64,000 nucleotides of DNA from Flagellimonas amphidinii. Lineage in GTDB: Bacteria; Bacteroidota; Bacteroidia; Flavobacteriales; Flavobacteriaceae. The stretch lies in NCBI RefSeq assembly GCF_013090115.1, contig NZ_JABFNN010000039.1:558001-622000 (forward strand), in the 5' to 3' direction. The position numbers and the translations under genes are program-made. Shown here in pieces: positions 17,796 to 27,102 of this stretch. Under the pieces are notes generated by a model. The model made no database searches. It saw only the letters and a list, made by a program, of their open reading frames with translations, and had not been told where the DNA came from. Within the stretch, counting starts at the first letter, position 1. Each line of letters begins with the position of its first letter.

Positions 17796-19379
17796 CTAAA
17801 TTAAAGGGAGTTTTATAAAGAAAGTGCTTCCTTTTCCTTTTTCACTTTCTGCGTAAACCTCACCTTGATGATCTTCTATTATTCGTTTTACATAGGCCAA
17901 TCCTAAACCGTGGCCTTTTACATTATGTATATCTCCGGTATGCTCCCGGTAAAATTTTTCAAATACTTTTTTGAGTACTGCCTTGCTCATCCCAGCTCCT
18001 TGATCCTGAACTTTGATTACAATGCTATTCTTCACCAATTCAGTATATACATCAATTTTTGGCGGTTCTGGTGAATATTTAACGGCATTGTCCAAAATAT
18101 TCACCAAAACATTGGTCATATGTGTTTCATTGGCCAAAACCTCTGACCTTTCTGATTTCATATGGGAATTCACATAACCGCCTCTATCTTTCACAATTAA
18201 ATCGATGTGAGCTATGGCATCTGAGATTAATTCATGAACATCAACTCTATCTTTACTGATATCCAACTGGTTTTTTTCCAGTTTTGATATTCTCAACACA
18301 TTTTCAACTTGGGCATGCATGCGTTTGTTTTCATCCCTAATCATGCCCAAATAGCGCTTCACCTTATCTTGACTGCCAATTATCTGGGGGTTTTGAATAG
18401 CCTCTACGGCTAAATTAATTGTGGCAATGGGCGTCTTGAATTCATGCGTCATATTATTGATGAAATCAGACTTTATCTCAGAAATCTGTTTCTGTTTGAT
18501 CAATTGGTATATGGCGCTGGTATAGGCTATCAAAATGACCAATGTAAAAATCAAGGATAAAAATGCCATCCCCATAATCGACCTAAACAAGAACTTTTTC
18601 ATGGTTGGGAAAGTGAGCAATAACGAAAAATTAGTCTGTCCCTCACTATCCTTGAAAATAGGAGCTTCGTACATTTTTACTTCAGAGAACTTGAATTTTT
18701 TTGATCGAACCTTGGTTGGGTAACCTTGACTGTACACGCCATATTCATAGTCAATATCAACACCTCTGTTCTTTAGTTCTTGGCTCAACAATAATTCCAG
18801 CTCTTGCTTGGTGACTCGTTTATGAATGGGTCTGCTTTTGGCATATTCCATGAACACATCTTCCCAAGCGGCTTTGTCTATACTGGACAATCCCCCTATT
18901 TTTTCAGCTCTTTGGATAGGTGTCAAACTATACCTTTTTCCATCTAGACCGTACTCTTCTTTGAAGATGGCCTTAGTACGTTTACTTGTAAAGTTTTTAA
19001 TCGTAGTAGTGTCATCTTCACTTTCTATATTATCAAAGAACGTTGACGTAATATTATAGTCTTCTTCTAAAATTCCATGGGAATAAAAGAGAATTTCATC
19101 TGAATTCAAGTCTCGGTCAACAAACAAAAAATTTCTGAACTGTGTTGTTTTGGGTTGACCAATACTATCTACCAGTGAAGCCAAACGATCTGAATAATCT
19201 TTCATCTCCCTTTTCTCCACCCTACTAGCCACTTTGTCCAGTATATCCGTAACCGTTCTTGAGAATTGTTCTTCTTTGTCGTTTATAGAAGTTCTTATCC
19301 AATAAACCTGAACAAAAATTATCCCAGTGAGGGACAAACTCATCAAAATGACCAGAAGAACAAATAGCTTCTTGTTCAT
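17796..19379 (-). CDS. Membrane sensor histidine kinase (RprX-like)
   Basis: This 527-residue inner-membrane kinase has a first membrane segment (about 6-28), a ~235-residue periplasmic sensor region of no recognised domain, a second membrane segment (about 267-290), the HisKA dimerisation domain with phospho-accepting H312 in MTHEFKTP, and a HATPase domain with the N, G1 (DQGAGMS) and G2 (GHGLGLAYVKRI) boxes. It is upstream of and paired with the OmpR-family regulator. The layout resembles Bacteroides RprX. Repeats upstream of its start codon may be the regulator's binding site. Confidence 0.94.
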   Translation of the reverse strand: MNKKLFVLLVILMSLSLTGIIFVQVYWIRTSINDKEEQFSRTVTDILDKVASRVEKREMKDYSDRLASLVDSIGQPKTTQFRNFLFVDRDLNSDEILFYSHGILEEDYNITSTFFDNIESEDDTTTIKNFTSKRTKAIFKEEYGLDGKRYSLTPIQRAEKIGGLSSIDKAAWEDVFMEYAKSRPIHKRVTKQELELLLSQELKNRGVDIDYEYGVYSQGYPTKVRSKKFKFSEVKMYEAPIFKDSEGQTNFSLLLTFPTMKKFLFRSIMGMAFLSLIFTLVILIAYTSAIYQLIKQKQISEIKSDFINNMTHEFKTPIATINLAVEAIQNPQIIGSQDKVKRYLGMIRDENKRMHAQVENVLRISKLEKNQLDISKDRVDVHELISDAIAHIDLIVKDRGGYVNSHMKSERSEVLANETHMTNVLVNILDNAVKYSPEPPKIDVYTELVKNSIVIKVQDQGAGMSKAVLKKVFEKFYREHTGDIHNVKGHGLGLAYVKRIIEDHQGEVYAESEKGKGSTFFIKLPLI

Positions 19380-19420
19380 TGCGGTAAAATTAGAAATTTA
19401 ACATTTAGACCTTTTATCGT

Positions 19421-19447
19421 TTAACCTAACCTTAACAAAAATGTTAA
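19421..19447. promoter_or_regulatory. Repeat cluster upstream of the two-component operon
   Basis: TTAAC at 19421-19425 recurs at 19432-19436, an 11-base period as in OmpR/PhoB-type direct repeats. The second copy also forms one arm of the perfect inverted repeat TTAACA-AAAA-TGTTAA at 19432-19447. The cluster is 42-68 bases upstream of the kinase start codon and beyond the coaE stop, where an autoregulatory site would be expected. Confidence 0.4.
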
Positions 19448-19449
19448 AA

Positions 19450-20040
19450 TTACGGGGTTGCAAACCCTATGAGCCTTTCATGAAGTTCGGCGACCCTTGC
19501 CCTGGTCTGCTCCATATCTATATTGGTGATGCAAAAATGTGCAAGGTCTATTTTTAAGTTATCATCCAATTGATTTTTCATGCGCTCCAACACCTCTTTT
19601 TCAGACGAACCATCTCGTTTTATGGTGCGTTCCAAGCGAAGTTCTATAGGAGCAGTGACCAGAATTACATAATCATACAGATTCTGAACTCCATTTTCAA
19701 AAATCAGTGCTGTTTCTTGAATAACGTAAGGTTTCTTCTGACTCTGTACCCATTCCTGAAAATGCTTTCTCACGGCGGGATGCACTATTCCATTCAATTT
19801 TTCCAGTAACTCTGAATCACTAAAAACCTTTTTTGCAATATATGCCCTGTTCAATTCCTCATGCACATAAGCTCCACTGCCCAAAAGATCAACAATAGCT
19901 TTTTTGAGTTCAGAAGAGGTAACCATCAAATGCTTGGCCTCCTTATCAGAATCATAAACTGGAACTCCAAGCTCCCTAAACATAGTGGCAACAGTACTTT
20001 TCCCACTACCGATACCTCCTGTCAACCCAATTATTTTCAT
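19450..20040 (-). CDS. coaE: Dephospho-CoA kinase
   Basis: CoaE performs the last step of coenzyme A synthesis, phosphorylating the 3'-hydroxyl of dephospho-CoA. The 196-residue product has the P-loop GLTGGIGSGKST at 4-15, the DSDKEAK motif for substrate and the conserved HPxVR (HPAVRKHF). Its ATG overlaps the stop codon of the upstream YbbR-like gene (ATGA), indicating translational coupling. The other CoA gene in the window, coaBC, is 5.5 kb away on the same strand. Confidence 0.96.
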   Translation of the reverse strand: MKIIGLTGGIGSGKSTVATMFRELGVPVYDSDKEAKHLMVTSSELKKAIVDLLGSGAYVHEELNRAYIAKKVFSDSELLEKLNGIVHPAVRKHFQEWVQSQKKPYVIQETALIFENGVQNLYDYVILVTAPIELRLERTIKRDGSSEKEVLERMKNQLDDNLKIDLAHFCITNIDMEQTRARVAELHERLIGFATP

Positions 20041-20993
20041 AGCTGTTCCAAAACAAAATTAACTCTGTTCTCTTGCAATTTTACATCATAAACATTTGCT
20101 GGGGCTTGCTTGATTGTTAGAAACAAGGTATTATTTTTTGAATCTGTAAATTGGGTATAATCTGAAACAACTTCAAAATCGGCAGCATCAATCTCTTTTA
20201 AGCGGTCCACGGTTGCCTTACATAATACTGAAACTGAATTGGGAAAGGTTTTTACTTGATAGCCTTCAGGTAAATTCAATACTTTGACCGGAACCTCAAA
20301 AACCCTTTCGGAAAACTTCGCAACCTTTCCAGAAACAGTAACCCTATTGGTCGCATATATTGTATTGTCCAGACCCTTGGGCAAGATAAGGTTTGCCTCT
20401 TTTTTAAAATCTGAAGAGATATTGGTCAATTCAATTTTTGATGTAGAAATACCCTTAAGGGTATCTATTTCATTTTTTGGTCCTTTAATAATGATATGAG
20501 AGGGATCTATTTTCAGTTCACCATCCAAAATAAAATTAGGTTCATACTGAATATTCAAATCTGCCCTAATAGGAATTTCCCGAGAGTCTACCTCATACAA
20601 ATCCACCACCAATTGATTTCTATCAAAATCCAACAGCGAAATGTTTTGGGAAAGTTGCCAATCCATTTGCTTTTTAAGTTCATCTTCAGAGATTATGTAT
20701 TGTCCGCTCTGGAGAACAACCTGGGAAGCATCAATATCTATGCGTTTATTGATAAAGTTGAAGTATAAAAATTGAAAACCACTGGTTCTGATTTTCGCCT
20801 CAATTTGATCCGTTGCATTTTTGCCCAACAGCAAAGTATCTGGTAAATTCCTGTAGTTTATGGTGAAATTTGCCCTAGACTCGTAGGATTCTGACAGATT
20901 GCTCAAAAACCAAGCGAAAAAAGAGCATGCCAAGAACAGTGAAAATATCTTCACCTTTCTTTGATTGAGGCCTTGCAATAAATTTTTAAACAC
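20037..20993 (-). CDS. YbbR-like domain protein
   Basis: The 318-residue protein has an N-terminal hydrophobic segment (about 14-33) and repeated YbbR-like beta domains facing the periplasm. The YbbR family includes CdaR, a regulator of diadenylate cyclase in Firmicutes; in Bacteroidota the gene commonly accompanies coaE and no cyclase is adjacent here. The start codon is GTG at 20993, two bases after the glycosyltransferase stop. I see no ATG nearby that keeps the membrane segment with a normal N-terminus. Function in this organism is unknown. Confidence 0.85.
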   Translation of the reverse strand: MFKNLLQGLNQRKVKIFSLFLACSFFAWFLSNLSESYESRANFTINYRNLPDTLLLGKNATDQIEAKIRTSGFQFLYFNFINKRIDIDASQVVLQSGQYIISEDELKKQMDWQLSQNISLLDFDRNQLVVDLYEVDSREIPIRADLNIQYEPNFILDGELKIDPSHIIIKGPKNEIDTLKGISTSKIELTNISSDFKKEANLILPKGLDNTIYATNRVTVSGKVAKFSERVFEVPVKVLNLPEGYQVKTFPNSVSVLCKATVDRLKEIDAADFEVVSDYTQFTDSKNNTLFLTIKQAPANVYDVKLQENRVNFVLEQL

Positions 20994-20995
20994 TT

Positions 20996-22003
20996 TTATT
21001 TACGCTTAAAAAACAGTTTTGGAAACAGTCCCTCTGGCTCCTTTTTACTAAAATTAAGCAACATTGTGGACTTGAGAAAGCCTATTCCATATCCTGTAAA
21101 CTGTGTTAATGCCGCAAAAATTGCGTAAAATGCCACTTTGAGACTTTTATTTTTCACTAAAGCGTCCAAAAACAACACTATAAAATATAAGGCATAAAGC
21201 GCTAAAGGCCAAAGCATTCCAAAAAGCGCTAAAACTATCGATACCAGCAGCCCCAACATGAAAAAAGTAGGAAACCAGTAGGTAAGTTTGGCCGTACCTG
21301 GGTGCCATTTGTTGAGTATGGGCCTAACACTACCAAATTTGTTCACTTGTATGTAGAATTTGTTCCAATCTATTCGGCGTTTGTGATACACATAAGCTTT
21401 GGGAAACAATCGAGAGTTGTATCCCGCTTTCCAAATACGGAACGTAAGATCTGGGTCTTCTCCCGGATGAATTCTGCCAAAACCACCAGCCTTTTCAAAT
21501 GCCTCTTTGGAAATGCCCATATTGAAGCTTCTGGGCTGGAATTTCCCAACAGATTTTTCCTTTCCCCTAATGCCCCCGGTTGTCAAAAAAGAGGTCATCA
21601 CATAATTGATTGCCTTCTGGACAATAGTGAAGGACTCGTCCGCTGCATCTGGTCCGCCAAAACAATGTACAAACGCTTTTTCCAATTCTTTTTGGACTTC
21701 AGAAAGGTATTGTTTGGGCAGAATACAATCGGAATCCAATATGATAAAATAATTGCCTTGCGCCTTTTGCATTCCATAGTTCCTGGAATCACCAGGGCCT
21801 GAATTTTCCTTGAAATAATAAGAAATCTGCAACTTGTCTTCAAACTGCTGTACAATTGTTTCCGAACTTTCTGAAGAACCATCTTCCACAATGACCACTT
21901 CGTAAGGTAAGTCAAAATCTTGCACCAAAAGGCTTTGTAACAATTCCCGAATTTCTTCAGGTCTGTTATAAACCGGAACCACTATGGAAAGAAATGTATT
22001 CAT
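20996..22003 (-). CDS. Family 2 glycosyltransferase
   Basis: The 335-residue membrane-associated protein has a GT-A family 2 catalytic domain (VVPVYNRPEEI at the start, then the DxD-type LDSDC motif near residue 95 and GxGxR/QxxR-like stretches) followed by several C-terminal membrane segments (about 240-310). It likely transfers a sugar to a lipid-linked or surface glycan; donor and acceptor are unknown. I used the ATG at 22003 rather than 22021, because the upstream codons lie within the terminator hairpin of fabI. It is the first gene of the run with YbbR and coaE. Confidence 0.88.
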   Translation of the reverse strand: MNTFLSIVVPVYNRPEEIRELLQSLLVQDFDLPYEVVIVEDGSSESSETIVQQFEDKLQISYYFKENSGPGDSRNYGMQKAQGNYFIILDSDCILPKQYLSEVQKELEKAFVHCFGGPDAADESFTIVQKAINYVMTSFLTTGGIRGKEKSVGKFQPRSFNMGISKEAFEKAGGFGRIHPGEDPDLTFRIWKAGYNSRLFPKAYVYHKRRIDWNKFYIQVNKFGSVRPILNKWHPGTAKLTYWFPTFFMLGLLVSIVLALFGMLWPLALYALYFIVLFLDALVKNKSLKVAFYAIFAALTQFTGYGIGFLKSTMLLNFSKKEPEGLFPKLFFKRK

Positions 22004-22013
22004 ATGAAATAGA

Positions 22014-22039
22014 AAAGCCATCCATTAATGGATGGCTTT
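22014..22039 (-). terminator. Terminator of fabI
   Basis: Twelve bases at 22014-22025 pair perfectly with 22028-22039, and on the minus strand the hairpin is followed by a T-rich stretch. It sits 19 bases downstream of the fabI stop and before the glycosyltransferase start codon. Confidence 0.85.
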
Positions 22040-22057
22040 AAGACTTTTATGTTTGAA

Positions 22058-22870
22058 TTACTCTGAAAATTCATCAATAACTTCTTGACTCACACCAGTA
22101 TTGGAGAATCCTCCATCGTGGAAGAGATTCTGCATAGTTACCTTTTTCGTCAAATCTGAAAAAAGTGTAACGGTATAGTCCGCACAATCATCCGCAGTGG
22201 CATTACCCAGCGGGGACATTTTTTCAGCATAGCTGATGAATCCACCAAAACCTTTTACACCTTGTCCGGCAGTAGTTGGGGTTGGTGACTGTGAAATGGT
22301 ATTTACCCTTACTTTCTTCTCTTTTCCAAAGAAGTAACCAAAACTTCTGGCCACAGATTCCAAATAAGCTTTATTGTCCGCCATATCATTATAGTCTGGG
22401 AAAGTTCTCTGAGCCGCCATATAGGTCAGGGCAACAATACTCCCCCACTCGTTCATGGCATCTGCCTTGTACAGCGTTTGTAATACTTTGTGAAAAGAAA
22501 GCGCAGAAACATCCCATCCCTTGGCCGTAAAATCATAATTCTCATCCGTATATGCTCTACCTTTTCTAACGTTTACCGACATTCCTATGGAGTGAAGGAC
22601 AAAATCCAGTTTTCCACCCAAAATTTCCATAGCTTGGGTTACCAAATTTTCCAATTCTTCCTCTTTGGTTGCATCAGCAGGAATAATTTCTGAGTTGGTT
22701 TTAGCTGCCAAATCTTTGATTTGTCCCATGCGCATGGCGATAGGTGCATTGGTAAGAACAAAAGTTCCACCCTCTGCATGCACTCGTTCCGCTGTTTTCC
22801 ATGCAATAGAGTTTTCATCCAAAGCACCAAAAATGATTCCTTTTTTACCTTTTAAAAGATTGTATGCCAT
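22058..22870 (-). CDS. fabI: Enoyl-[acyl-carrier-protein] reductase (NADH)
   Basis: FabI performs the last reduction in each round of type II fatty-acid elongation. The 270-residue SDR-fold protein has the FabI-type NAD site (GIIFGALDENSIAW), a conserved first tyrosine (LTYMAAQ), and the catalytic YNDMADNK (Y-x6-K). Length and motif order are those of FabI rather than FabK or FabV. A -7 element lies at 22899-22906 and a terminator follows, so it seems to be its own unit, downstream of recN. Confidence 0.96.
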   Translation of the reverse strand: MAYNLLKGKKGIIFGALDENSIAWKTAERVHAEGGTFVLTNAPIAMRMGQIKDLAAKTNSEIIPADATKEEELENLVTQAMEILGGKLDFVLHSIGMSVNVRKGRAYTDENYDFTAKGWDVSALSFHKVLQTLYKADAMNEWGSIVALTYMAAQRTFPDYNDMADNKAYLESVARSFGYFFGKEKKVRVNTISQSPTPTTAGQGVKGFGGFISYAEKMSPLGNATADDCADYTVTLFSDLTKKVTMQNLFHDGGFSNTGVSQEVIDEFSE

Positions 22871-22898
22871 ATGTATTGTACTATAGTTGGTTCGCCGA

Positions 22899-22906
22899 CA
22901 AAGATA
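22899..22906 (-). promoter_or_regulatory. -7 promoter element of fabI
   Basis: On the minus strand the sequence reads TATCTTTG, a full match to TAnnTTTG, 28 bases before the fabI ATG. No TTG is seen at the usual -33 distance. Confidence 0.45.
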
Positions 22907-22964
22907 TTTATTCTATTTAAAGATTTTTATTTTTTGAATGAATATGGTGAAGGCCCTGCTTTTC

Positions 22965-24617
22965 TTATTGTAATAACTGACGTGCATGTGCCATAGCCGA
23001 CTCTGAAAGCGACTTGCCTCCCAACATCTCCGCCAATTCAGTGATACGCTCTTCTTCGTTAAGTTTTTTCATTCGCGTACTGGTCCCCGCTTCACTTTCT
23101 TCTTTATACACTTTGAATTGATGCTTTCCTTTGGATGCTACCTGCGGTAAATGCGTAATGGAAAACACTTGCATGGTTTTGCTCATTTCTTGCATTATTT
23201 CTCCCATTCTATTCGAAATTTCACCTGAAACTCCGGTATCAATCTCATCGAACATCATAGTGGGCAGTTGCTCGTAAATGGCTAAAATGGATTTTATGGT
23301 CAGCATGATACGGGACAATTCCCCGCCAGAAGCCACTTTTTTCAATTCTCCATAGCTGGAACCTTTATTGGCCGCAAACAAGAACACCAAATCATCCTTG
23401 CCATTGGTTTTGAAAGCTTCTGATGGATTTACTTCAATCTTAAAGCTTGCCGAGGGCATTCCCAATGCATATAAATTTTCCTGCAGCATACTTTTCAATT
23501 TAGGGATGACTGCATTTCTGGCACTTCGGATTTTACCGGCCCAAGCGTCTAGTTTTTCAGTGATTTTAACAACCTCTGCTTCTTTCTCCGCTATTTTCGA
23601 TTCGATATTGGCAACTTTTTCAACCTTCTCCGAAAGTTCTTGCCGCACCGTAATGAGTTCCCTCACCGAGCCTACCTGATGTTTTTTCTGCAAATCATAC
23701 AACTGTTGCAATTGTCCATTCACAGTCTTCAGTCTTTCTGGATTTGCCTCTATGGAATCCTTCAATCTTTCCAATTCAGAGGCAATATCATCAGTTTCAA
23801 TAAAAAGTGATTGAGCCCTGTCATTAAGCGAGTTAAAAGTTGGACCAAAATCTGTCAGGTTTTGAAAAGCACGTTTTAAATCAGCCAATCTTCCCAAAAT
23901 ACCCAATTGCTCATCATTCAATAATTGATGCCCCGCAGACAACTGCTCCACGATTTGCTCCACGTTGTTCAACTGCTCATATTCAGCTTCCAACTCTTCT
24001 TGCATTCCCTCTTTTAAAGGTGCAGTCTCCAGCTCTTTCAACAAAAAGGAATTATAGTCATGCTCCTTGTCGGCATTGGATTGGAAATCCTGTAATTCCT
24101 GTAGTTCTTTATATGCCTTGCTATGTTGGGCTAAATGAGTTTTATAACTTTTCAGATTTTCAGAATTCGCCGCCAATGCATCCACCACCTTTAACTGAAA
24201 ATCATTTTCTGTCAATTGCAATGTTTGATGTTGGGAATGCACGTCAACTAGTTGATTTCCCAAATTTTTCAATACCTCCAAAACAATCGGAGTATCATTT
24301 ACAAAGGCCCTGGATTTGCCACTAGGTAAAATTTCCCTTCTTAGAAGAGTGATGTCCTCATAATCTAAATCATTTTCCTCAAAAAAGTCGTTCAATTGAT
24401 ATTTAGATATCTCAAATTCGGCTTCAATGATGCACTTTTTGGATTCGTCTTTGAGTGAGGATAAATCGGCCCGTTTGCCCAATACAAGAGACAGTCCACC
24501 CAACAATATGGATTTTCCCGCCCCGGTTTCCCCTGTTATGGTGGTAAAACCATCAGAGAAAGAGACATTCACGTCATCAATCAGTGCGTAATTCTTAATG
24601 GAAAGATTTGTAAGCAA
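22965..24617 (-). CDS. recN: DNA repair protein RecN
   Basis: RecN is an SMC-like ATPase acting early in double-strand break repair. The 550-residue product has Walker A GETGAGKS at 29-36, long coiled coils in the middle (about 150-370), and the C-terminal signature and Walker B region (SGGELSRIML, then FDEIDTG). The start appears to be TTG at 24617, giving MLTNLSIKNYALI, which is the normal RecN N-terminus; no nearby ATG fits. It is downstream of DUF4835 and coaBC in a cluster conserved among Bacteroidota. Confidence 0.95.
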   Translation of the reverse strand: MLTNLSIKNYALIDDVNVSFSDGFTTITGETGAGKSILLGGLSLVLGKRADLSSLKDESKKCIIEAEFEISKYQLNDFFEENDLDYEDITLLRREILPSGKSRAFVNDTPIVLEVLKNLGNQLVDVHSQHQTLQLTENDFQLKVVDALAANSENLKSYKTHLAQHSKAYKELQELQDFQSNADKEHDYNSFLLKELETAPLKEGMQEELEAEYEQLNNVEQIVEQLSAGHQLLNDEQLGILGRLADLKRAFQNLTDFGPTFNSLNDRAQSLFIETDDIASELERLKDSIEANPERLKTVNGQLQQLYDLQKKHQVGSVRELITVRQELSEKVEKVANIESKIAEKEAEVVKITEKLDAWAGKIRSARNAVIPKLKSMLQENLYALGMPSASFKIEVNPSEAFKTNGKDDLVFLFAANKGSSYGELKKVASGGELSRIMLTIKSILAIYEQLPTMMFDEIDTGVSGEISNRMGEIMQEMSKTMQVFSITHLPQVASKGKHQFKVYKEESEAGTSTRMKKLNEEERITELAEMLGGKSLSESAMAHARQLLQ

Positions 24618-24663
24618 TAGTGCCGATTTTATCCGTAAAGATAAATCTCTTTAGAGAATTTGG

Positions 24664-25554
24664 CTAGTAATTTATTTCGTTCCAAATATTGGAATAAAAT
24701 GGGGCAACTTTGTTGAGGGTTTCTTTAAGTCGAACGATATCAATCTTGGGGCCATCGGAAAAAATATTCTGGATTTCCTCGGATTTGGCATCAAAAAATG
24801 TCTGAATTAAAAAAGCATTGGGCCTTCTATTGATCAAAGTCTCAAACAATCTCAAGCTGCCAGCTATAATCTGTTTTCCGGTGCTATTGTTATCGCCAAG
24901 GATATCTAACCCTTTACGGTGGTAGTTGTACATGGCAATGCGATATTCCCTAAAAGAATTACTGAGCAGATTATCCACCAACTCAAAACGGGTTCGTTCA
25001 CCAGTTTCTTGGCTCCATCCCGAGTAATTGGAACTTTGCGCTTGCGTAACGATATTTTGTGCTTTTCTATAGAATTCATCCCCTCCTTCCAAAGAAAATG
25101 TATCCGCATCCAACCCTAAAATGATATACACATAGTACGAGATAACTCCAACCAAATTGGAATCAAAGACATTTTCATTATAAACCAAGGGTTGAAATTC
25201 TTGATAGAGAAAATTGAAAGCATCATCTTTATAGTTGAACACAGGGCTTTCATAAGAAGTATTGAAAACCGGTCTTGATGATTGGATTTGAATATTGGCC
25301 TCAAACCTGTCCGATTCATACTGGGTTACCGTAATGAACATACGCGCATTTACCCGCTCATTTTCGCGATATACCCTATTCGTCCATTTGTTTTTGTTCA
25401 CATAATCGTTAAGAGAGCGTTCCAACGTTTTGAAAATCTGCTGATTGGTCTGGCTTACTTGATCAGAATTGACCGTGACGGTACAATTAAGTTCTTGTGC
25501 AAAGACCGAAACGGTTAGCAGTAAAGCAAAAACAAGTAATACAGATTTACGCAT
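24664..25554 (-). CDS. DUF4835 family exported protein (PorD-like)
   Basis: The 296-residue product has a cleavable signal peptide (MRKSVLLVFALLLTVSVFA) and the features of DUF4835, including the QELNCTVTVNSDQV start of the mature protein. I recall this family being named type IX secretion protein PorD in some annotations, which would place it in the periplasm or outer membrane; I cannot confirm that here and no other por genes are in the window. Its ATG overlaps the last eight bases of coaBC, so it is likely translated from the same mRNA. Confidence 0.85.
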   Translation of the reverse strand: MRKSVLLVFALLLTVSVFAQELNCTVTVNSDQVSQTNQQIFKTLERSLNDYVNKNKWTNRVYRENERVNARMFITVTQYESDRFEANIQIQSSRPVFNTSYESPVFNYKDDAFNFLYQEFQPLVYNENVFDSNLVGVISYYVYIILGLDADTFSLEGGDEFYRKAQNIVTQAQSSNYSGWSQETGERTRFELVDNLLSNSFREYRIAMYNYHRKGLDILGDNNSTGKQIIAGSLRLFETLINRRPNAFLIQTFFDAKSEEIQNIFSDGPKIDIVRLKETLNKVAPFYSNIWNEINY

Positions 25555-26752
25555 GAATTCTGGAGATGATTTCTTCCCAAATATCTGAAGCCACTTCAGG
25601 CTTCGTCTTCAATGGAAACGTTTTTTCGTCCAAATTCTTATCAATAAAGGTGATTTTATTGGTTCCTTTTCCAAATCCGGCCCCTTCATCTTTAAGAGTG
25701 TTTAGAATTATGGCATCCAAGTTTTTACGCTGCAGCTTTCCTTTTGCGTTTTTTACCTCGTTTTCTGTCTCCAAGGCAAATCCCACCAAAAACTGATTCT
25801 TCTTGGCTTCTCCCAAAGATTTAAGTATGTCAGGATTTCGTTCCAGTTCAATTTTTAAGCCGCCTTCTTCTTTCTTTATTTTTTCTTTCGCAACATTTTT
25901 AGGCCTATAATCAGCTACTGCAGCGGCACTTATAGCGACATCAACATTTGGATAATATTGATGGCACGCGTCATACATTTCTTGGGCTGATATAACCCTA
26001 ATCAAGTCGATGGCAACATTTTCTACAATCAAATTCGTGGGGCCAGAAACCAAAATAACCTCAGCTCCCAGATCTGCGGCTTTTTTGGCCAATTCAAAAC
26101 CCATAGTGCCCGAAGAACGGTTTCCTAAAAACCTTACAGGATCAATGGCCTCATGGGTGGGACCGGCAGTGATCAAAACTTTCTTCCCTTTTAGGGGAAG
26201 TCCTTGGATTATGTCTTCTTGAATAAATTGTATGATATTTTCGGGTTCTGCCATGCGTCCCTCTCCATGCAAACCACTTGCCAACTCACCAGATTCCGCT
26301 GGAATCATTGTATTTCCGAAAGACTGGAGTTTTTCAATGGATGTTTTGGTGGACGGATGTTTGTACATATCCAAATCCATTGCAGGAGCAAAATAAACAG
26401 GGCATTTAGCGGACAAATAGGTTGCCAATAACAAGTTATCGCAAGTGCCATTGGCCATTTTGGAAAGGGTATTTGCAGTTGCGGGCGCAATCACCATCAA
26501 GTCTGCCCATAAGCCAAGTTCCACATGGTTGTTCCATGAAATGGAACCGTCTTCAGCATTAACAAAATCCATAAGAACTGGATTCTTTGACAATGTGGAA
26601 AGTGTAAGTGGGGAAACAAAAGAGCTGGCACTTTGGGTCATCACTACTTTGACCTCAGCACCAGCTTTTATCATAAGCCTAACCAAAAATGTGGTCTTGT
26701 AAGCGGCAATTCCCCCGGTAATGCCCAAAAGGATTTTTTTACCGCCCAACAT
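25547..26752 (-). CDS. coaBC: Bifunctional phosphopantothenoylcysteine decarboxylase / phosphopantothenate-cysteine ligase
   Basis: CoaBC joins cysteine to 4'-phosphopantothenate and decarboxylates the product. The 401-residue protein has the flavin-dependent CoaC half (about 1-180; catalytic His76 in NNHVELG and the PAMDLDMY motif) and the CoaB half (about 185-400; VLITAGPTHEAIDPVR). In the CoaC flap, where characterised enzymes have ACGxxGxGRM with a catalytic cysteine, this protein has ASGLHGEGRM, that is Ser159 instead of Cys. It lies between rpoZ (2-base gap) and DUF4835 (8-base overlap). Confidence 0.96.
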   Translation of the reverse strand: MLGGKKILLGITGGIAAYKTTFLVRLMIKAGAEVKVVMTQSASSFVSPLTLSTLSKNPVLMDFVNAEDGSISWNNHVELGLWADLMVIAPATANTLSKMANGTCDNLLLATYLSAKCPVYFAPAMDLDMYKHPSTKTSIEKLQSFGNTMIPAESGELASGLHGEGRMAEPENIIQFIQEDIIQGLPLKGKKVLITAGPTHEAIDPVRFLGNRSSGTMGFELAKKAADLGAEVILVSGPTNLIVENVAIDLIRVISAQEMYDACHQYYPNVDVAISAAAVADYRPKNVAKEKIKKEEGGLKIELERNPDILKSLGEAKKNQFLVGFALETENEVKNAKGKLQRKNLDAIILNTLKDEGAGFGKGTNKITFIDKNLDEKTFPLKTKPEVASDIWEEIISRIHA

Positions 26753-26754
26753 GT

Positions 26755-27081
26755 TTAGGCGTCTTTCTCTGTATTCCTGTGATAGATTTTATCTTCCAAC
26801 CACTCCATAATTGCCAAGGCATGTGGTTTTGGCAATTTTTCGTAGAATTTGGAAACCTCAATCTGCTCCTTGTTTTCAAAAACTTCTTCCAAGCTATCAC
26901 TATACGTGGCAAACTCTTCCAATTTTTCCAACAACTCTTTTTTAATTTCAGAGTTGATTTGGATTGCACGTTTGGCCGTAATGGAAATTGCCTCGTAAAT
27001 GTTATCCGTATTTTGGTCAAACTCGTTCCTGTTGAAGGTAACCGTGGAAACCGGAGCTTTTGTGTTTTTCAAATCTTGCAT
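26755..27081 (-). CDS. rpoZ: RNA polymerase omega subunit family protein
   Basis: The 108-residue protein matches the Bacteroidota form of omega, which is longer than the proteobacterial one. The core segment DNIYEAISITAKRAIQIN corresponds to the conserved helix that clamps the C-terminus of beta-prime. It would assist assembly of RNA polymerase. Its position between bamD (21-base gap) and coaBC (2-base gap) is the typical arrangement, and rpoZ-coaBC linkage is widespread in bacteria. Confidence 0.88.
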   Translation of the reverse strand: MQDLKNTKAPVSTVTFNRNEFDQNTDNIYEAISITAKRAIQINSEIKKELLEKLEEFATYSDSLEEVFENKEQIEVSKFYEKLPKPHALAIMEWLEDKIYHRNTEKDA

Positions 27082-27102
27082 ATACTACTGCTTTAAAAAC
27101 TA

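Noticed and set aside
22004..22021. Upstream start for the glycosyltransferase
   Set aside because: The codons lie in the terminator hairpin of fabI.
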